In this document: piece after piece, positions 7,830 through 17,118 of the stretch | Layout: every line of letters starts with the position of its first letter | Position numbering within the stretch: position 1 is the first letter of the stretch | Position numbers and translations under genes: made by a program | NCBI GenBank assembly: GCA_965371855.1 | Contig: CBDUZZ010000044.1 | Coordinates: 1-38,589 of the forward strand | DNA length: 38,589 bases | From: JAADEM01 sp965371855 | Lineage (GTDB): Bacteria; Bacteroidota; Bacteroidia; Bacteroidales; Marinilabiliaceae | Direction of reading: 5' to 3' | The notes under the pieces: model-generated | Seen by the model: only the letters and a program-made list of their open reading frames with translations | Told to the model about the DNA's origin: nothing | The model's database searches: none

Positions 7830-8824
7830 TGAAGATGACATTAAAATATATTCAGGTTGTATTTATTATGATCTTTCATCAGGTTGCAATAGCACAAACC
7901 GATGTAACAGAGTTCTTAAATTTCGGACTCGATAATGCTAAACTGTTATCGGAGCGATACCTGATGCCTCAGGGTAAAATGGTTGAAAATTCATTAACCG
8001 GCGGATGGTTTGCTACAGCCAAGGTGCATCATCTTGGAGGAATAGACATCCAGGCCGGTGTAAATTATGTTTTTGTCTCTACCGGTGATTACCTTTTTAA
8101 TGTGGAAAAAATGATAGGTAGTGGGACATTGCAGAATATTTCACTTGCTAATGGATCTGTCATTCAAGCTCCCACGGTTTCAAAAGAGTTTCTGCAAGGG
8201 CAGGAGAGACCTCTGTTAGACTATAACGGTGTAACTACAGAGATGCCTAATGGTTCGGGCTATAATTCGATGCTTTCACCATTGGTCGGCATTACAGTTG
8301 GGATATCGTTAAATACTGAGATTGCGTTAAGGTACATGCTTCCTGTTGGTGATCCAAACAGTGGAGATGCTACTATGTACGGAGTTGCATTGAAACATTC
8401 ATTAAAAAATTATATTCCTTTTATCAGGAGAACTCCTTTTTTACAACTTGCATTAGCGGGGAATTACTCTTCTTACAGCAGCAGCCTTGATGTTAGCTAT
8501 AAATCGCAATCAGGTCAGGCACTAAAAGTTGATGCTACCGGTTATGGGGGAGAACTTATTGTTGGAATGGATTTTCCCGTTTTTGGCTTCATAGGTGCTG
8601 TTGGATATGCAAACACGGAGAGTGCTTTTAGTTTGGATGGTACATTTATTGATGTGCCGGGAGGAACAGTTGAATCACCCGAACTGGTTACCTACAATAA
8701 TGGTTATGTTGATTATAGTCTGGGTATCTTTTTTCGTTTTTACCAGTTTCGTATAAGCGCTAACTATTCGTATGGTTTATATTCAATGTTAAATGCTCAA
8801 TTAGCTTTTGAATTAGGTAATTAA
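7826..8824 (+). CDS. DUF6588-type outer-membrane beta-barrel protein (copy 2)
   Basis: A 332-residue exported barrel homologous to the 5884 product. Shared blocks include TEFLNFGLDNAKLLSERYL, LTGGWFATAKVHHLGG, GVALKHSLKNYIPFIRRTPF and GYANTESAFSLDGTF. The signal peptide ends VAIAQ. Its ATG overlaps the stop of the upstream SPOR gene (ATGA), showing translational coupling; a second ATG follows directly and either could be used. It closes the duplicated unit and is followed after 15 nt by the convergent nitroreductase gene. Function is unknown. Confidence 0.72.
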   Translation: MMKMTLKYIQVVFIMIFHQVAIAQTDVTEFLNFGLDNAKLLSERYLMPQGKMVENSLTGGWFATAKVHHLGGIDIQAGVNYVFVSTGDYLFNVEKMIGSGTLQNISLANGSVIQAPTVSKEFLQGQERPLLDYNGVTTEMPNGSGYNSMLSPLVGITVGISLNTEIALRYMLPVGDPNSGDATMYGVALKHSLKNYIPFIRRTPFLQLALAGNYSSYSSSLDVSYKSQSGQALKVDATGYGGELIVGMDFPVFGFIGAVGYANTESAFSLDGTFIDVPGGTVESPELVTYNNGYVDYSLGIFFRFYQFRISANYSYGLYSMLNAQLAFELGN

Positions 8825-8839
8825 TCTTAAATTAATCAG

Positions 8840-9367
8840 TTAATAGGGGGTGCCGAATTTTCCGTTGAAAAATATCTTATCAGGAGATTTACGATCTTTT
8901 AAAGGTACCTCCGGATTTATCGGATAGCCTATTGGTAAAATGGCTATTGGCTCAATGCCTTCAGGCAGTTCAAGTATTTCACTAACTACAGATGGATCGA
9001 AATGACATACCCAGCAAGTGCCTAAACCTAATTCAGTTGCTCTTAAAGTCATGTGATCAACAGCAATAGCAACATCAATATCGCAATGGTCTTTTGAATC
9101 GTATGACCTTTTCCATGAGCTGTTATGATCCCCGCAAACAACAATTACCTGTGGTACTTTAGTAAACCAATCTCTTGGATAGGCTGCTTTTATCCTGTCT
9201 AACTGTTCATCATCGTAAACGGATATAAAATACCATGGTTGCTTATTATTTGCCGAAGGAGCCATACGACCTGCATCCAATACTTGTGTGATAAGTGCTT
9301 TAGAAACTTTTAGAGGTTTATAAGACCTTATCGAATATCTTTCTTTTAATAATAAATTAAAATGCAT
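8840..9367 (-). CDS. Nitroreductase-family flavoprotein
   Basis: A 175-residue protein with the nitroreductase signature: RYSIRSY at about 10-16 (FMN phosphate contact), APSANNKQPWYF near 36-47, a middle DVAIAVDHMTLRATELGLGTCWV and the end IGYP. These are FMN-dependent NAD(P)H oxidoreductases of broad substrate range, and the small size places it with the short single-domain members. The physiological substrate cannot be read from the sequence. It converges with the SPOR/DUF6588 operon and diverges from the DUF218 gene across a 95-nt gap. Confidence 0.88.
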   Translation of the reverse strand: MHFNLLLKERYSIRSYKPLKVSKALITQVLDAGRMAPSANNKQPWYFISVYDDEQLDRIKAAYPRDWFTKVPQVIVVCGDHNSSWKRSYDSKDHCDIDVAIAVDHMTLRATELGLGTCWVCHFDPSVVSEILELPEGIEPIAILPIGYPINPEVPLKDRKSPDKIFFNGKFGTPY

Positions 9368-9462
9368 TACTAAAAATCAATTTATAGTTATTTTTACTGC
9401 CTGTTATACAAATTTAATAGTATTATTTAAAAATAGCTACAAATTCAAACTAAAATGTTTTT

Positions 9463-10227
9463 ATGTTTTTTGTTATATCAAAATTAATCGGCTTTCTTGT
9501 TTCTCCTTTTTGGTGGATAATAATTTTGTTGAGTGTTGCATATTTTATTAAGAATAGAGTATCCAAAAAACGATTATATATTTCAGCGATTGTTGTATTT
9601 CTGATTTTTACAAATCCTTTGATATTCAGGGGTGTTTCCGGAGCATGGGAAGGTGATTTACAACCTGCCGAATCGATGCAGAACAAATCGGATGTTTGTG
9701 TTGTGCTGGGAGGAATGTCAACCTTTCATGAGCCTTCCGGGAGGATATGTTTTACTCAAAGTGCCGACCGGCTATTGCAAGCTGTTGATCTGTATAAAAA
9801 GGGTTTTATTAGTAAAATTATTATTAGCGGAGGAACGGCACGTTTAATACAGAAAAACCGGCCGGAATCTATCCACCTGAAAGAGTATCTCCTTACATTG
9901 GGTATTCCTGCTCAATCAGTATTGATAGATTCGTTATCCCGTAATACTTATGAAAACAGCATCAATTCAATGGAGTTGATTAAAGCGAATGGCTGGAATA
10001 AAAAAATAGTTCTTGTAACCTCAGCTTTTCACATGAAACGTGCTGCCAAATGTTTTGAGAAAGTTGAATTTACAGTTTATCCCTACACAACAGACATACT
10101 TAAGGGAACTAGTTCAATAACTTTCTCTGATGTTGTAATCCCATCAGTAAGCGTGTTAAATAATTGGGACTATCTAATACGCGAATGGGTTGGTATAATA
10201 ATGTATTGGCTTAACGGATATTTGTAA
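9463..10227 (+). CDS. ElyC/SanA/YdcF-like membrane protein (DUF218)
   Basis: A 254-residue protein with two N-terminal membrane segments (about 5-28 and 38-55) and a DUF218 domain. Motifs are VVLGGM at 80-85, SADRLLQAVDLYKKG, KIIISGGTARL, SRNTYENSINSMEL and VLVTSAFHMKRAAKCF. This order is that of E. coli ElyC, which affects peptidoglycan and undecaprenyl-phosphate metabolism and acts in the cell envelope. YdcF and SanA share the domain but have other topologies; two membrane helices favour ElyC. It stands alone and is the last ordinary gene before the defence island. Confidence 0.82.
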   Translation: MFFVISKLIGFLVSPFWWIIILLSVAYFIKNRVSKKRLYISAIVVFLIFTNPLIFRGVSGAWEGDLQPAESMQNKSDVCVVLGGMSTFHEPSGRICFTQSADRLLQAVDLYKKGFISKIIISGGTARLIQKNRPESIHLKEYLLTLGIPAQSVLIDSLSRNTYENSINSMELIKANGWNKKIVLVTSAFHMKRAAKCFEKVEFTVYPYTTDILKGTSSITFSDVVIPSVSVLNNWDYLIREWVGIIMYWLNGYL

Positions 10228-10758
10228 AATGGTTGTTTGAAACTAAAATTTACACAGTTTATGCATTGCATATTCTATGTTAAAGAACGCTTTGTTTTTG
10301 CTCTTTTCCATTTCTATCTGAATAATAAATAGAACAAATAGGAGATAGCAACAATTCTTATGAATATTTGAGGATAACACCATAAAGAATCCATTAGATA
10401 ATTTCGGGTTTGAAAATAAATTGATAGATTTGACATATACGAAATATCAGGAACCCGTTCCGTTTATACGTACGTTGGGCAATATGCCAAAAAAAGAGCT
10501 GAACATTGAAAATTAAAGAAACGAAAATATCAGAATTATGGAATAAATTGACAGACAAACTGATTGACTGGAAACCAAAAGCCCTCGCTTCGCATTTTTT
10601 TAAATTTCTCTGCCATCCCACATTTGGCACACCTGCCCGTACCGCAGGCGGGTTTGCAAAGTCGCACGAGCCGACATACAACCTAAACTTTGCAAAAGAG
10701 CCAAATCTTGCCAACGCTCCATTAACGAGCATCTTAGTAATGACAAATTGGAATAACT
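10228..10758. other. Repeat-like non-coding junction at left edge of defence island
   Basis: About 530 bases without a convincing complete gene. The right half (about 10570-10740) is GC-richer than its surroundings and has a Cys/Arg-rich, gene-like appearance in both directions. It includes the palindromic core CCCGTACCGCAGGCGGG near 10627-10643. I regard it as an interspersed Bacteroidota-type repeat rather than coding sequence. A short open stretch at 10364-10516 is listed separately. The promoter of the R-M operon should lie in the last 100 bases, but no good TAnnTTTG box was seen. Confidence 0.45.
10364..10516 (+). pseudogene. Possible 3' gene remnant without a start codon
   Basis: Fifty codons follow an in-frame TGA at 10361 and end at TAA 10514-10516, reading NPLDNFGFENKLIDLTYTKY and VPFIRTLGNMPKKELNIEN. 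There is no ATG, GTG or TTG near its beginning. Composition looks protein-like, so it may be the tail of a gene destroyed when the island arrived. I do not recognise the family, and chance openness is possible at this length. Confidence 0.22.
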
Positions 10759-13164
10759 ATGATAGATAAGAAAAGTTTATCGGAAAGAGATATATGCACA
10801 AAGTTTATCACTCCTTCAATAAAAAAAGCAGGTTGGGATACGCTAACACAACTTCTTGAAGAAGTTTCTTTTACTGACGGAAAAATTTATGTGAGAGGAA
10901 AAATGACTGCAAGAGGTGCAAGAAAACGAGCCGATTACATACTTTACTACAAACCAAATATTCCGATTGCAATTGTTGAAGCAAAAGACAATAAACATTC
11001 AGTAAGAGCAGGGATACAACAAGGACTTGATTATGCTGAAATATTAGATATTCCTTTTGTTTTTAGTAGCAATGGAGATGGTTTTTTGTTTCATGATAAA
11101 ACACAAACTTCTGGAAGTATTGAAACAGAGTTAGATAATGACAGTTTTCCAAGTCCACAGGAACTTTGGGCGAAATACAAACTACACAAAGGGATAGAAA
11201 CTCCTGAAGCTGAAAAGGTAGTTGAACAAGATTACTATTTTGATGGTAGCGGAAGAACGCTAAGATATTACCAACAAATTGCAGTAAATAGAACAATTGA
11301 AGTAATTACGAAAGGTCAAAATAGGATTATATTAGTAATGGCAACAGGTACAGGTAAAACATATACCGCTTTTCATATTATTCACAGACTTTGGAAAAGT
11401 GGGAAAAAGAAAAGAATACTGTTTCTTGCTGACCGTAACGCACTGATTGACCAAACTCGCAGAGGAGATTTCAAGCATTTTAAAGATAAAATGACGGTTG
11501 TAAAACACCGAATGATTGACAAAAGTTATGAAGTCTATTTGGCATTGTATCAAGGCTTGACTGGTGCAGACGAACAAGCAAATGCTTACAAACAGTTTTC
11601 GCCTGAATTTTTCGATTTAATAGTAATTGACGAGTGCCACAGAGGAAGTGCAAAAGAAGATAGTGCATGGCGTGAAATTTTAACCTATTTCAAAAAAGCT
11701 ACTCATATTGGTTTAACAGCAACACCAAAAGAAACAGATACCGTTTCAAATATTGAATATTTTGGTGAACCAGTTTACACATACTCATTGAAACAAGGAA
11801 TTGATGATGGATTTTTAGCTCCTTATCGTGTTGTTCGTGTAAACCTAAATGTTGATGCCGAAGGATGGCGACCAGAACAAGGCAAAAAAGACAAAGACGG
11901 AAACGAAGTTGAAGACCGTATTTACAACCGAACAGATTTTGACCGAACATTGGTTATTGAAGAAAGAACACAGGCAGTAGCCAGAAAGCTAACCGAGTTT
12001 ATGAATGGTTACGACCGTTTTGCTAAAACAATTGTATTCTGTTCTGATATTGACCACGCTGAAAGAATGCGTACTACTCTTTCAAATTTGAATAGTGATT
12101 TAGTGGCGAAAAATCACAAATATATTATGCAAATTACTGGTGATAATGACGAGGGAAAACGGGAATTAGATAATTTTATAAACCCCGAAGAACGCTATCC
12201 TGTAATTGCCACCACTTCTGAACTTATGACTACTGGTGTTGATGCTCAAACTTGCAAAATAATTGTTTTGGATAGTGAGATTAAATCAATGACAAAATTT
12301 AAACAAGTTATTGGTAGAGGAACACGAATAAATGAAGAATTCGATAAACTATATTTTACAATTCTTGATTTTAGAAATGTTACAGACCTGTTTGCTGATA
12401 AAGAATTTGATGGTGACCCTATTCGAATTAAACCTGTTTCGGAAAATGATGATATTTCATTTATTATTACCGAAGAACAAGAAAACGAGTTGAAAACAAT
12501 TGATGAAGAAACCGGGGAGGAAATTGTTTTTCAAAAAGCCAGTATCAGATATCCTGATGGAACAGATGTAAAAGGTGACTGGGTCGCAAAAGAAAAGCGA
12601 CAAAAAGTATATGTAAACGGAGTTGATGTTTCGGTATTGATAAGTCGTGAAATGTATTTTGATAATGACGGAAAACCAATCACTACAAGTTTAAAAGACC
12701 ATACCAAAGAATTGATTAAAGGGCAATATGCTTCACTCGATGCTTTTTTAAACAAATGGAACAGTACAGATAAAAAAGAAACAATCATTAAAGAATTAGA
12801 AACACAAGGCGTTCTGGTAGATGCTTTGCGTGATGCTGTAAATCGTGAGGTTGATTTGTTTGATTTAATCTGTCACGTTGCTTTTGAGCAACCTCCACTT
12901 ACTAGAAAAGAAAGAGCTAATAATGTAAAGAAACGAGACTATTTTACAAAATACGGTATTGAAGCTCGTAAAGTATTAGAAAGTTTGCTCGATAAATATG
13001 CAGACGAGGGAGTTACCAATATTGAAAGTATGGATATACTTAAAGTTAAACCGCTGACCGATTTTGGTTCTCCAATGGAAATTATTAAACAATTTGGTAG
13101 TAAAGCAAAATATATAGAAGCAGTAAAAGATTTAGAAATAGAATTATACAAAACAGGTACATAA
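10759..13164 (+). CDS. hsdR: Type I restriction-modification R subunit (nuclease-translocase)
   Basis: An 801-residue HsdR with an N-terminal PD-(D/E)XK nuclease (D59 in ARGARKRADYIL, E74-A-K76 in IAIVEAKDN). The SF2 translocase follows: Walker A MATGTGKT 194-201, motif II DECH 291-294, motif III LTATP 319-323, FAKTIVFCSD as the RecA2 start, and motif VI QVIGRGTR 516-523. The C-terminal helical region (about 560-801) binds the methylase core. It cuts unmodified DNA after translocation as part of R2M2S. At about 800 residues it is shorter than EcoKI HsdR but within the family. Its stop overlaps the start of the next gene by one base (TAATG). All catalytic residues seem intact. Confidence 0.95.
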   Translation: MIDKKSLSERDICTKFITPSIKKAGWDTLTQLLEEVSFTDGKIYVRGKMTARGARKRADYILYYKPNIPIAIVEAKDNKHSVRAGIQQGLDYAEILDIPFVFSSNGDGFLFHDKTQTSGSIETELDNDSFPSPQELWAKYKLHKGIETPEAEKVVEQDYYFDGSGRTLRYYQQIAVNRTIEVITKGQNRIILVMATGTGKTYTAFHIIHRLWKSGKKKRILFLADRNALIDQTRRGDFKHFKDKMTVVKHRMIDKSYEVYLALYQGLTGADEQANAYKQFSPEFFDLIVIDECHRGSAKEDSAWREILTYFKKATHIGLTATPKETDTVSNIEYFGEPVYTYSLKQGIDDGFLAPYRVVRVNLNVDAEGWRPEQGKKDKDGNEVEDRIYNRTDFDRTLVIEERTQAVARKLTEFMNGYDRFAKTIVFCSDIDHAERMRTTLSNLNSDLVAKNHKYIMQITGDNDEGKRELDNFINPEERYPVIATTSELMTTGVDAQTCKIIVLDSEIKSMTKFKQVIGRGTRINEEFDKLYFTILDFRNVTDLFADKEFDGDPIRIKPVSENDDISFIITEEQENELKTIDEETGEEIVFQKASIRYPDGTDVKGDWVAKEKRQKVYVNGVDVSVLISREMYFDNDGKPITTSLKDHTKELIKGQYASLDAFLNKWNSTDKKETIIKELETQGVLVDALRDAVNREVDLFDLICHVAFEQPPLTRKERANNVKKRDYFTKYGIEARKVLESLLDKYADEGVTNIESMDILKVKPLTDFGSPMEIIKQFGSKAKYIEAVKDLEIELYKTGT

Positions 13165-14156
13165 TGGATAAGAACATTCAAAAGAGTACTTTCTTGGAAG
13201 TTATTCAGCTTATTAACGCTGGACGAAATAATGCAATTAGAATCGTAAACTCTGAGCTGCTAAGCCTTTACTGGAATGTAGGAAAATATATCTCAAACAA
13301 AGTTAATCAGGAAAAATGGGGGAAATCTGTTGTAAAAGAACTTGCAGACTTCCTTAAAAAAACAGAGCCAACATTAAAGGGTTTTGGAGACAAAAACCTT
13401 TGGCGAATGAAACAGTTTTATGAAATTTATTCTGAAAATGAAAAACTCGCCTCACTGTGGCGACAATTAAGTTGGACGCATAATCGCATTATTATGACGC
13501 TCAAAACATCCGAAGAAAGAGAATTTTATTTAATGTTATCTGTTAAACAAAATTACAGTGTGAGAAATTTGGAACGACTAATAAGTTCAGCAACTTACGA
13601 AAGAACTTTACTTGCCAATGAAAAACGGTCTGAAATTGTAAAAAAACTTCCACAAGACACAGAAAACATTTTTAAAGATAGCTATGTTTTAGAATTTTTA
13701 AACCTCCCAAAAGTCCATAAAGAAAAAGATTTGCAACAAGCATTAATTAACTCTTTAAAAGAATTTATTTTAGAACTTGGTAGTGGGTTCTCGTTTATCG
13801 GGCAAGAATATCGCCTTCAAGTTGGCAATGATGATTTTTTTATTGATTTACTCTTTTTTCATAGGAACTTGCAATGTTTAATTGCAATCGAATTAAAAAT
13901 AACAAAATTCAATCCTAAAGATTTAGGACAATTAGAATTTTATCTTGAAGCATTAGATCGTGATGTAAAACTTCCTCAAGAAAACCCAAGTATTGGTATT
14001 TTACTCTGCCGTGAAAAAGATGATGAAGTTGTAGAATATGCTCTTAGCCGTTCGATTAGCCCTGCGGTAATTTCTGATTATGAAACAAAACTATTACCTA
14101 AAGACCTATTACGCAAAAAATTAAATGAATTTTATAAAATTTTAGAAGAGAAATAA
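13164..14156 (+). CDS. YhcG/DUF1016-family PD-(D/E)XK nuclease embedded in the R-M operon
   Basis: A 330-residue protein with a DUF1016 N-terminal helical domain (about 10-155: YWNVGKYISNK, WGKSVVKELADFL, FGDKNLWRMKQFYEIY, LSWTHNRIIM) and a C-terminal PD-(D/E)XK nuclease. The catalytic set is D228 in FFIDLLFFH, E243-L-K245 in IAIELKI and Gln256 in LGQLEFYL. The family often accompanies type I R-M loci, but its exact task is unsettled (accessory nuclease, or modulator of restriction). Here it is wedged between hsdR (one-base overlap) and hsdM (adjacent, no gap), so it is produced with the complex. All active-site residues are present. Confidence 0.9.
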   Translation: MDKNIQKSTFLEVIQLINAGRNNAIRIVNSELLSLYWNVGKYISNKVNQEKWGKSVVKELADFLKKTEPTLKGFGDKNLWRMKQFYEIYSENEKLASLWRQLSWTHNRIIMTLKTSEEREFYLMLSVKQNYSVRNLERLISSATYERTLLANEKRSEIVKKLPQDTENIFKDSYVLEFLNLPKVHKEKDLQQALINSLKEFILELGSGFSFIGQEYRLQVGNDDFFIDLLFFHRNLQCLIAIELKITKFNPKDLGQLEFYLEALDRDVKLPQENPSIGILLCREKDDEVVEYALSRSISPAVISDYETKLLPKDLLRKKLNEFYKILEEK

Positions 14157-15593
14157 ATGGCAAATTTAAAAGGAATATTAGATAGTATTCGCAAAATAAT
14201 GTGGACTGACACAGGGCTAAACGGAGATGCTCAAAGAATTGAGCAATTGGGCTGGATGCTTTTCTTCAAAATATTTTCGGACAAAGACAAAGAACTTGAA
14301 ATATTAAACGATGATTATGTAAGTCCTATTCCCGAAGAGTTGCATTGGGACGCTTGGGCTGGCAATGACGAAGGAATTACAGGCGATGAACTGCAAGACT
14401 TTGTTGATAATAAATTGTTTAAGCAATTAAAAGATATTCAGCTTGTGCCATCGGAAGATGTGAAATACAAACGAGCCTTAATAATTCGTGAAGTTTTTGA
14501 AGGCAACAATAATTATATGAAAAGCGGTACAAATATCCGCAAGGTGCTAAACAAACTAAACGAAATTGATTTTAACACCACCAAAGACAAACACGCATTT
14601 GGCGAGTTGTACGAAATAATTTTAAAAGAACTGCAATCTGCCGGTAAATCTGGTGAGTTTTATACTCCAAGAGCTATTACAGAGTTTATTACCGAAATGA
14701 TAAACCCACAATTGGGCGAAAAAATTCTTGACCCTGCTTGTGGAACTGGTGGGTATTTAACCGCAGCAATTGAGCATCTTAAAAAACAAGCAAACAGCGT
14801 TGAAGAACGCCAAAGCATTGCAAAAAATATAATAGGTTGGGAATACAAACCCTTGCCTTTTTTGTTAGCTACAACCAATCTTATTTTGCACGATATGGAA
14901 GTGCCAAATATTACTTTTCGTGATAGTTTAGACCAACCATTGAGTAACTACACCGAAAAGAACCGTGTAAATGCAATTTTGGCAAATCCACCTTTTGGAG
15001 GCATTGTTGCCAATAATAACGAAAATAATTTTCCGCAAAATTTCAGAACCAAAGAGAGTGCCGACCTCTTTTTAATTTTAATGATACACTTGCTAAAACA
15101 AGGTGGTAGAGCAGGAATTGTATTACCTGATGGCTCATTAACTGGCGATGGCGTAAAACAAAGAGTTAGACAAAAATTATTGGAAGATTGTAATTTGCAC
15201 ACCATTATTCGTTTACCTAATTCTGTATTTCAACCTTATGCTACGGTAGCAACCAATTTATTGTTTTTTACTAAAGGCGAACAAACCAAAGAAGTTTGGT
15301 ATTACGAACACCGATTACCCGAAGGACAAAAAGCTTACAACAAAACCCGTCCAATACAGCTTAAAGAGTTTGAACCCATTAATAAATGGTGGAATAATCG
15401 TGAGGAAAGCGATATTTGTTGGAAAGTAGGAATAGATGAAATTAAAAAACGTAATTACGACCTTGATATTAAAAACCCAACAAAACAGGAAGAAGAAATA
15501 ATATACAGTAGTACTGAACTAATGCAAATGCTTGAAACTTCTTTTAGTGCAAGTTCTGATTTGTTGAACAAACTTAAAGAGGCTGTAAAATGA
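14157..15593 (+). CDS. hsdM: Type I R-M DNA methyltransferase subunit (N6-adenine)
   Basis: A 478-residue HsdM. The helical N-domain (about 1-145, with WMLFFKIFSDKD) is followed by GEFYTPR 166-172, SAM motif I DPACGTGG 192-199 and catalytic motif IV NPPF 277-280. It methylates adenine in the bipartite site chosen by HsdS and forms the M2S core that HsdR joins for restriction. Length and motif order are normal. It begins directly after the stop of the DUF1016 nuclease and overlaps hsdS by four bases (ATGA), indicating coupled translation. Confidence 0.96.
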   Translation: MANLKGILDSIRKIMWTDTGLNGDAQRIEQLGWMLFFKIFSDKDKELEILNDDYVSPIPEELHWDAWAGNDEGITGDELQDFVDNKLFKQLKDIQLVPSEDVKYKRALIIREVFEGNNNYMKSGTNIRKVLNKLNEIDFNTTKDKHAFGELYEIILKELQSAGKSGEFYTPRAITEFITEMINPQLGEKILDPACGTGGYLTAAIEHLKKQANSVEERQSIAKNIIGWEYKPLPFLLATTNLILHDMEVPNITFRDSLDQPLSNYTEKNRVNAILANPPFGGIVANNNENNFPQNFRTKESADLFLILMIHLLKQGGRAGIVLPDGSLTGDGVKQRVRQKLLEDCNLHTIIRLPNSVFQPYATVATNLLFFTKGEQTKEVWYYEHRLPEGQKAYNKTRPIQLKEFEPINKWWNNREESDICWKVGIDEIKKRNYDLDIKNPTKQEEEIIYSSTELMQMLETSFSASSDLLNKLKEAVK

Positions 15594-17077
15594 AATTAAA
15601 AATTAATTACATTCCACTTTCATTTATTAATACTAATGAAGAGATAATAAAGCAAATTAAAAATTCTGTTTTATTTAGTTATCTATTGAGCAATAATGAA
15701 GAAACTACATTATCTAATTATTTGGAATCAACTCAATATGGATATACTGCTTCTGCTCAACCAACAGGGAATCATAAACTTGTTAGGATTACAGATATTA
15801 GGAATGGAGAAGTAGATTGGGATAATGTCCCTTACTGTGATTGTGATAAAGAAGATAAATATTTATTAAATGTAAATGATATACTAGTTGCACGAACAGG
15901 AGGAACAACAGGTAAAAGTTTTTTTGTAGAAAATGCTCCAGACAATGCTGTATTTGCAAGCTATTTGATAAGGTTAAGATTAAAGGATGGTGTTAATGTC
16001 GATTTTGTTAATGCCTTTTTAAACTCATATGTTTTTTGGAGTCAGATTGTTGAAATGAAGTCAGGCTCAGCTATGCCTAATGTAAATGCCGAGAAACTAA
16101 AAACATTAAGACTACCTAAATGCGATAGCAATATACAAACAGAGGTAAGCAAAGTATCAAAAGGCATTTCAACAAATCCTGAATTTTTAAAAATATTTGA
16201 CAATATAAAAACGATTGAAAATTACCATCAGAATAATACTGATATTAATTTCGAACTAATCCATCAACTTTCATTAGTAAAACAACTACGTCAGTCCTTT
16301 TTGCGAGAAGCAATGCAAGGCAAATTGGTAGAGCAAAACAAAACAGACGAACCTGCAACAGAACTCCTTGCCAAAATAAAAGCTGAAAAAGCCCTTCGAC
16401 AAGCTCATGGCACATTGAAAAAACAAAAACCACTACCACCAATTACCAAAGAGGAAATTCCTTTTGAAATTCCTAAAAATTGGATTTGGTGTCGGTTGGG
16501 GGGTACTGGCGATTTATTAAGAGGAAAGTCTAAACACAGACCAAGAAATGATGTAAAATTGTTTAAAAATGGGAAATATGCATTTATTCAGACAGGAGAT
16601 GTGGCAAGGTCTAAAAATAACAGCTATATTATTAATTCAATTAATGGATACTACAATGATTTTGGATTAGCACAAAGTACAATGTTAAAAGAGGGAACTT
16701 TATGTGTAACAATAGCAGCAAATATTGCAGAGACAGGCTTTTTAGGTTTTGATGCTTGTGCTCCTGATAGTATTGTTTATTTTAATGGAATATCAAAATA
16801 TATTGACAAATACGTTTTCTACTTTATTAGAGATGCACAGGAAGAATTAGAAAAGTACGCACCAGCTACATCTCAAAAGAATATTAATTTAGGAATACTA
16901 AATTCATTAATCATTCCCCTTCCCCCACTATCCGAACAAAAACGCATAGTGGCCAAATTAGATGAGTTAATGGCATATTGCGATAGATTGGAAGAGAGTA
17001 TAAAAGAGAGCCAAACACAGAATGAGATGTTGTTGCAACAGGTTTTGCGTGAGGCTTTGGAACCGGAAGCTAAGTAG
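15590..17077 (+). CDS. hsdS: Type I R-M specificity subunit with two target-recognition domains
   Basis: A 495-residue HsdS. TRD1 (about 40-180) contains HKLVRITDIRNGEVDW, NDILVARTGGTTGK and GSAMPNVNAEKL. The central conserved helix (about 222-262) has LVKQLRQSFLREAMQGKLVEQ. TRD2 (about 296-450) starts IPKNWIWCRLGG and has FIQTGDVARS and TLCVTIAANIAETGF. The C-terminal helix has LSEQKRIVAKLDELM and CDRLEESI. Two TRDs read the two half-sites, spaced by the helices. The linker at 268-276 (ALRQAHGTL) derives from a REP-like DNA word, see the findings. TRD1 and TRD2 differ strongly, as expected from shuffling. The SIR2 gene follows after 41 nt. Confidence 0.94.
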   Translation: MKLKINYIPLSFINTNEEIIKQIKNSVLFSYLLSNNEETTLSNYLESTQYGYTASAQPTGNHKLVRITDIRNGEVDWDNVPYCDCDKEDKYLLNVNDILVARTGGTTGKSFFVENAPDNAVFASYLIRLRLKDGVNVDFVNAFLNSYVFWSQIVEMKSGSAMPNVNAEKLKTLRLPKCDSNIQTEVSKVSKGISTNPEFLKIFDNIKTIENYHQNNTDINFELIHQLSLVKQLRQSFLREAMQGKLVEQNKTDEPATELLAKIKAEKALRQAHGTLKKQKPLPPITKEEIPFEIPKNWIWCRLGGTGDLLRGKSKHRPRNDVKLFKNGKYAFIQTGDVARSKNNSYIINSINGYYNDFGLAQSTMLKEGTLCVTIAANIAETGFLGFDACAPDSIVYFNGISKYIDKYVFYFIRDAQEELEKYAPATSQKNINLGILNSLIIPLPPLSEQKRIVAKLDELMAYCDRLEESIKESQTQNEMLLQQVLREALEPEAK

Positions 17078-17118
17078 CAATAAATAAATAAACCAACAAA
17101 CTTACTTACTATTTGATA

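Noticed and set aside
10394..10732. A 112-codon minus-strand ORF over the same junction DNA
   Set aside because: Composition (Cys, Arg, Phe runs) and the overlap with palindromic repeat DNA suggest a spurious frame.
10506..10769. An 87-codon plus-strand ORF overlapping the hsdR start
   Set aside because: It runs through the GC-richer repeat-like segment, has no recognisable domain and overlaps hsdR by 11 bases; it looks repeat-derived.
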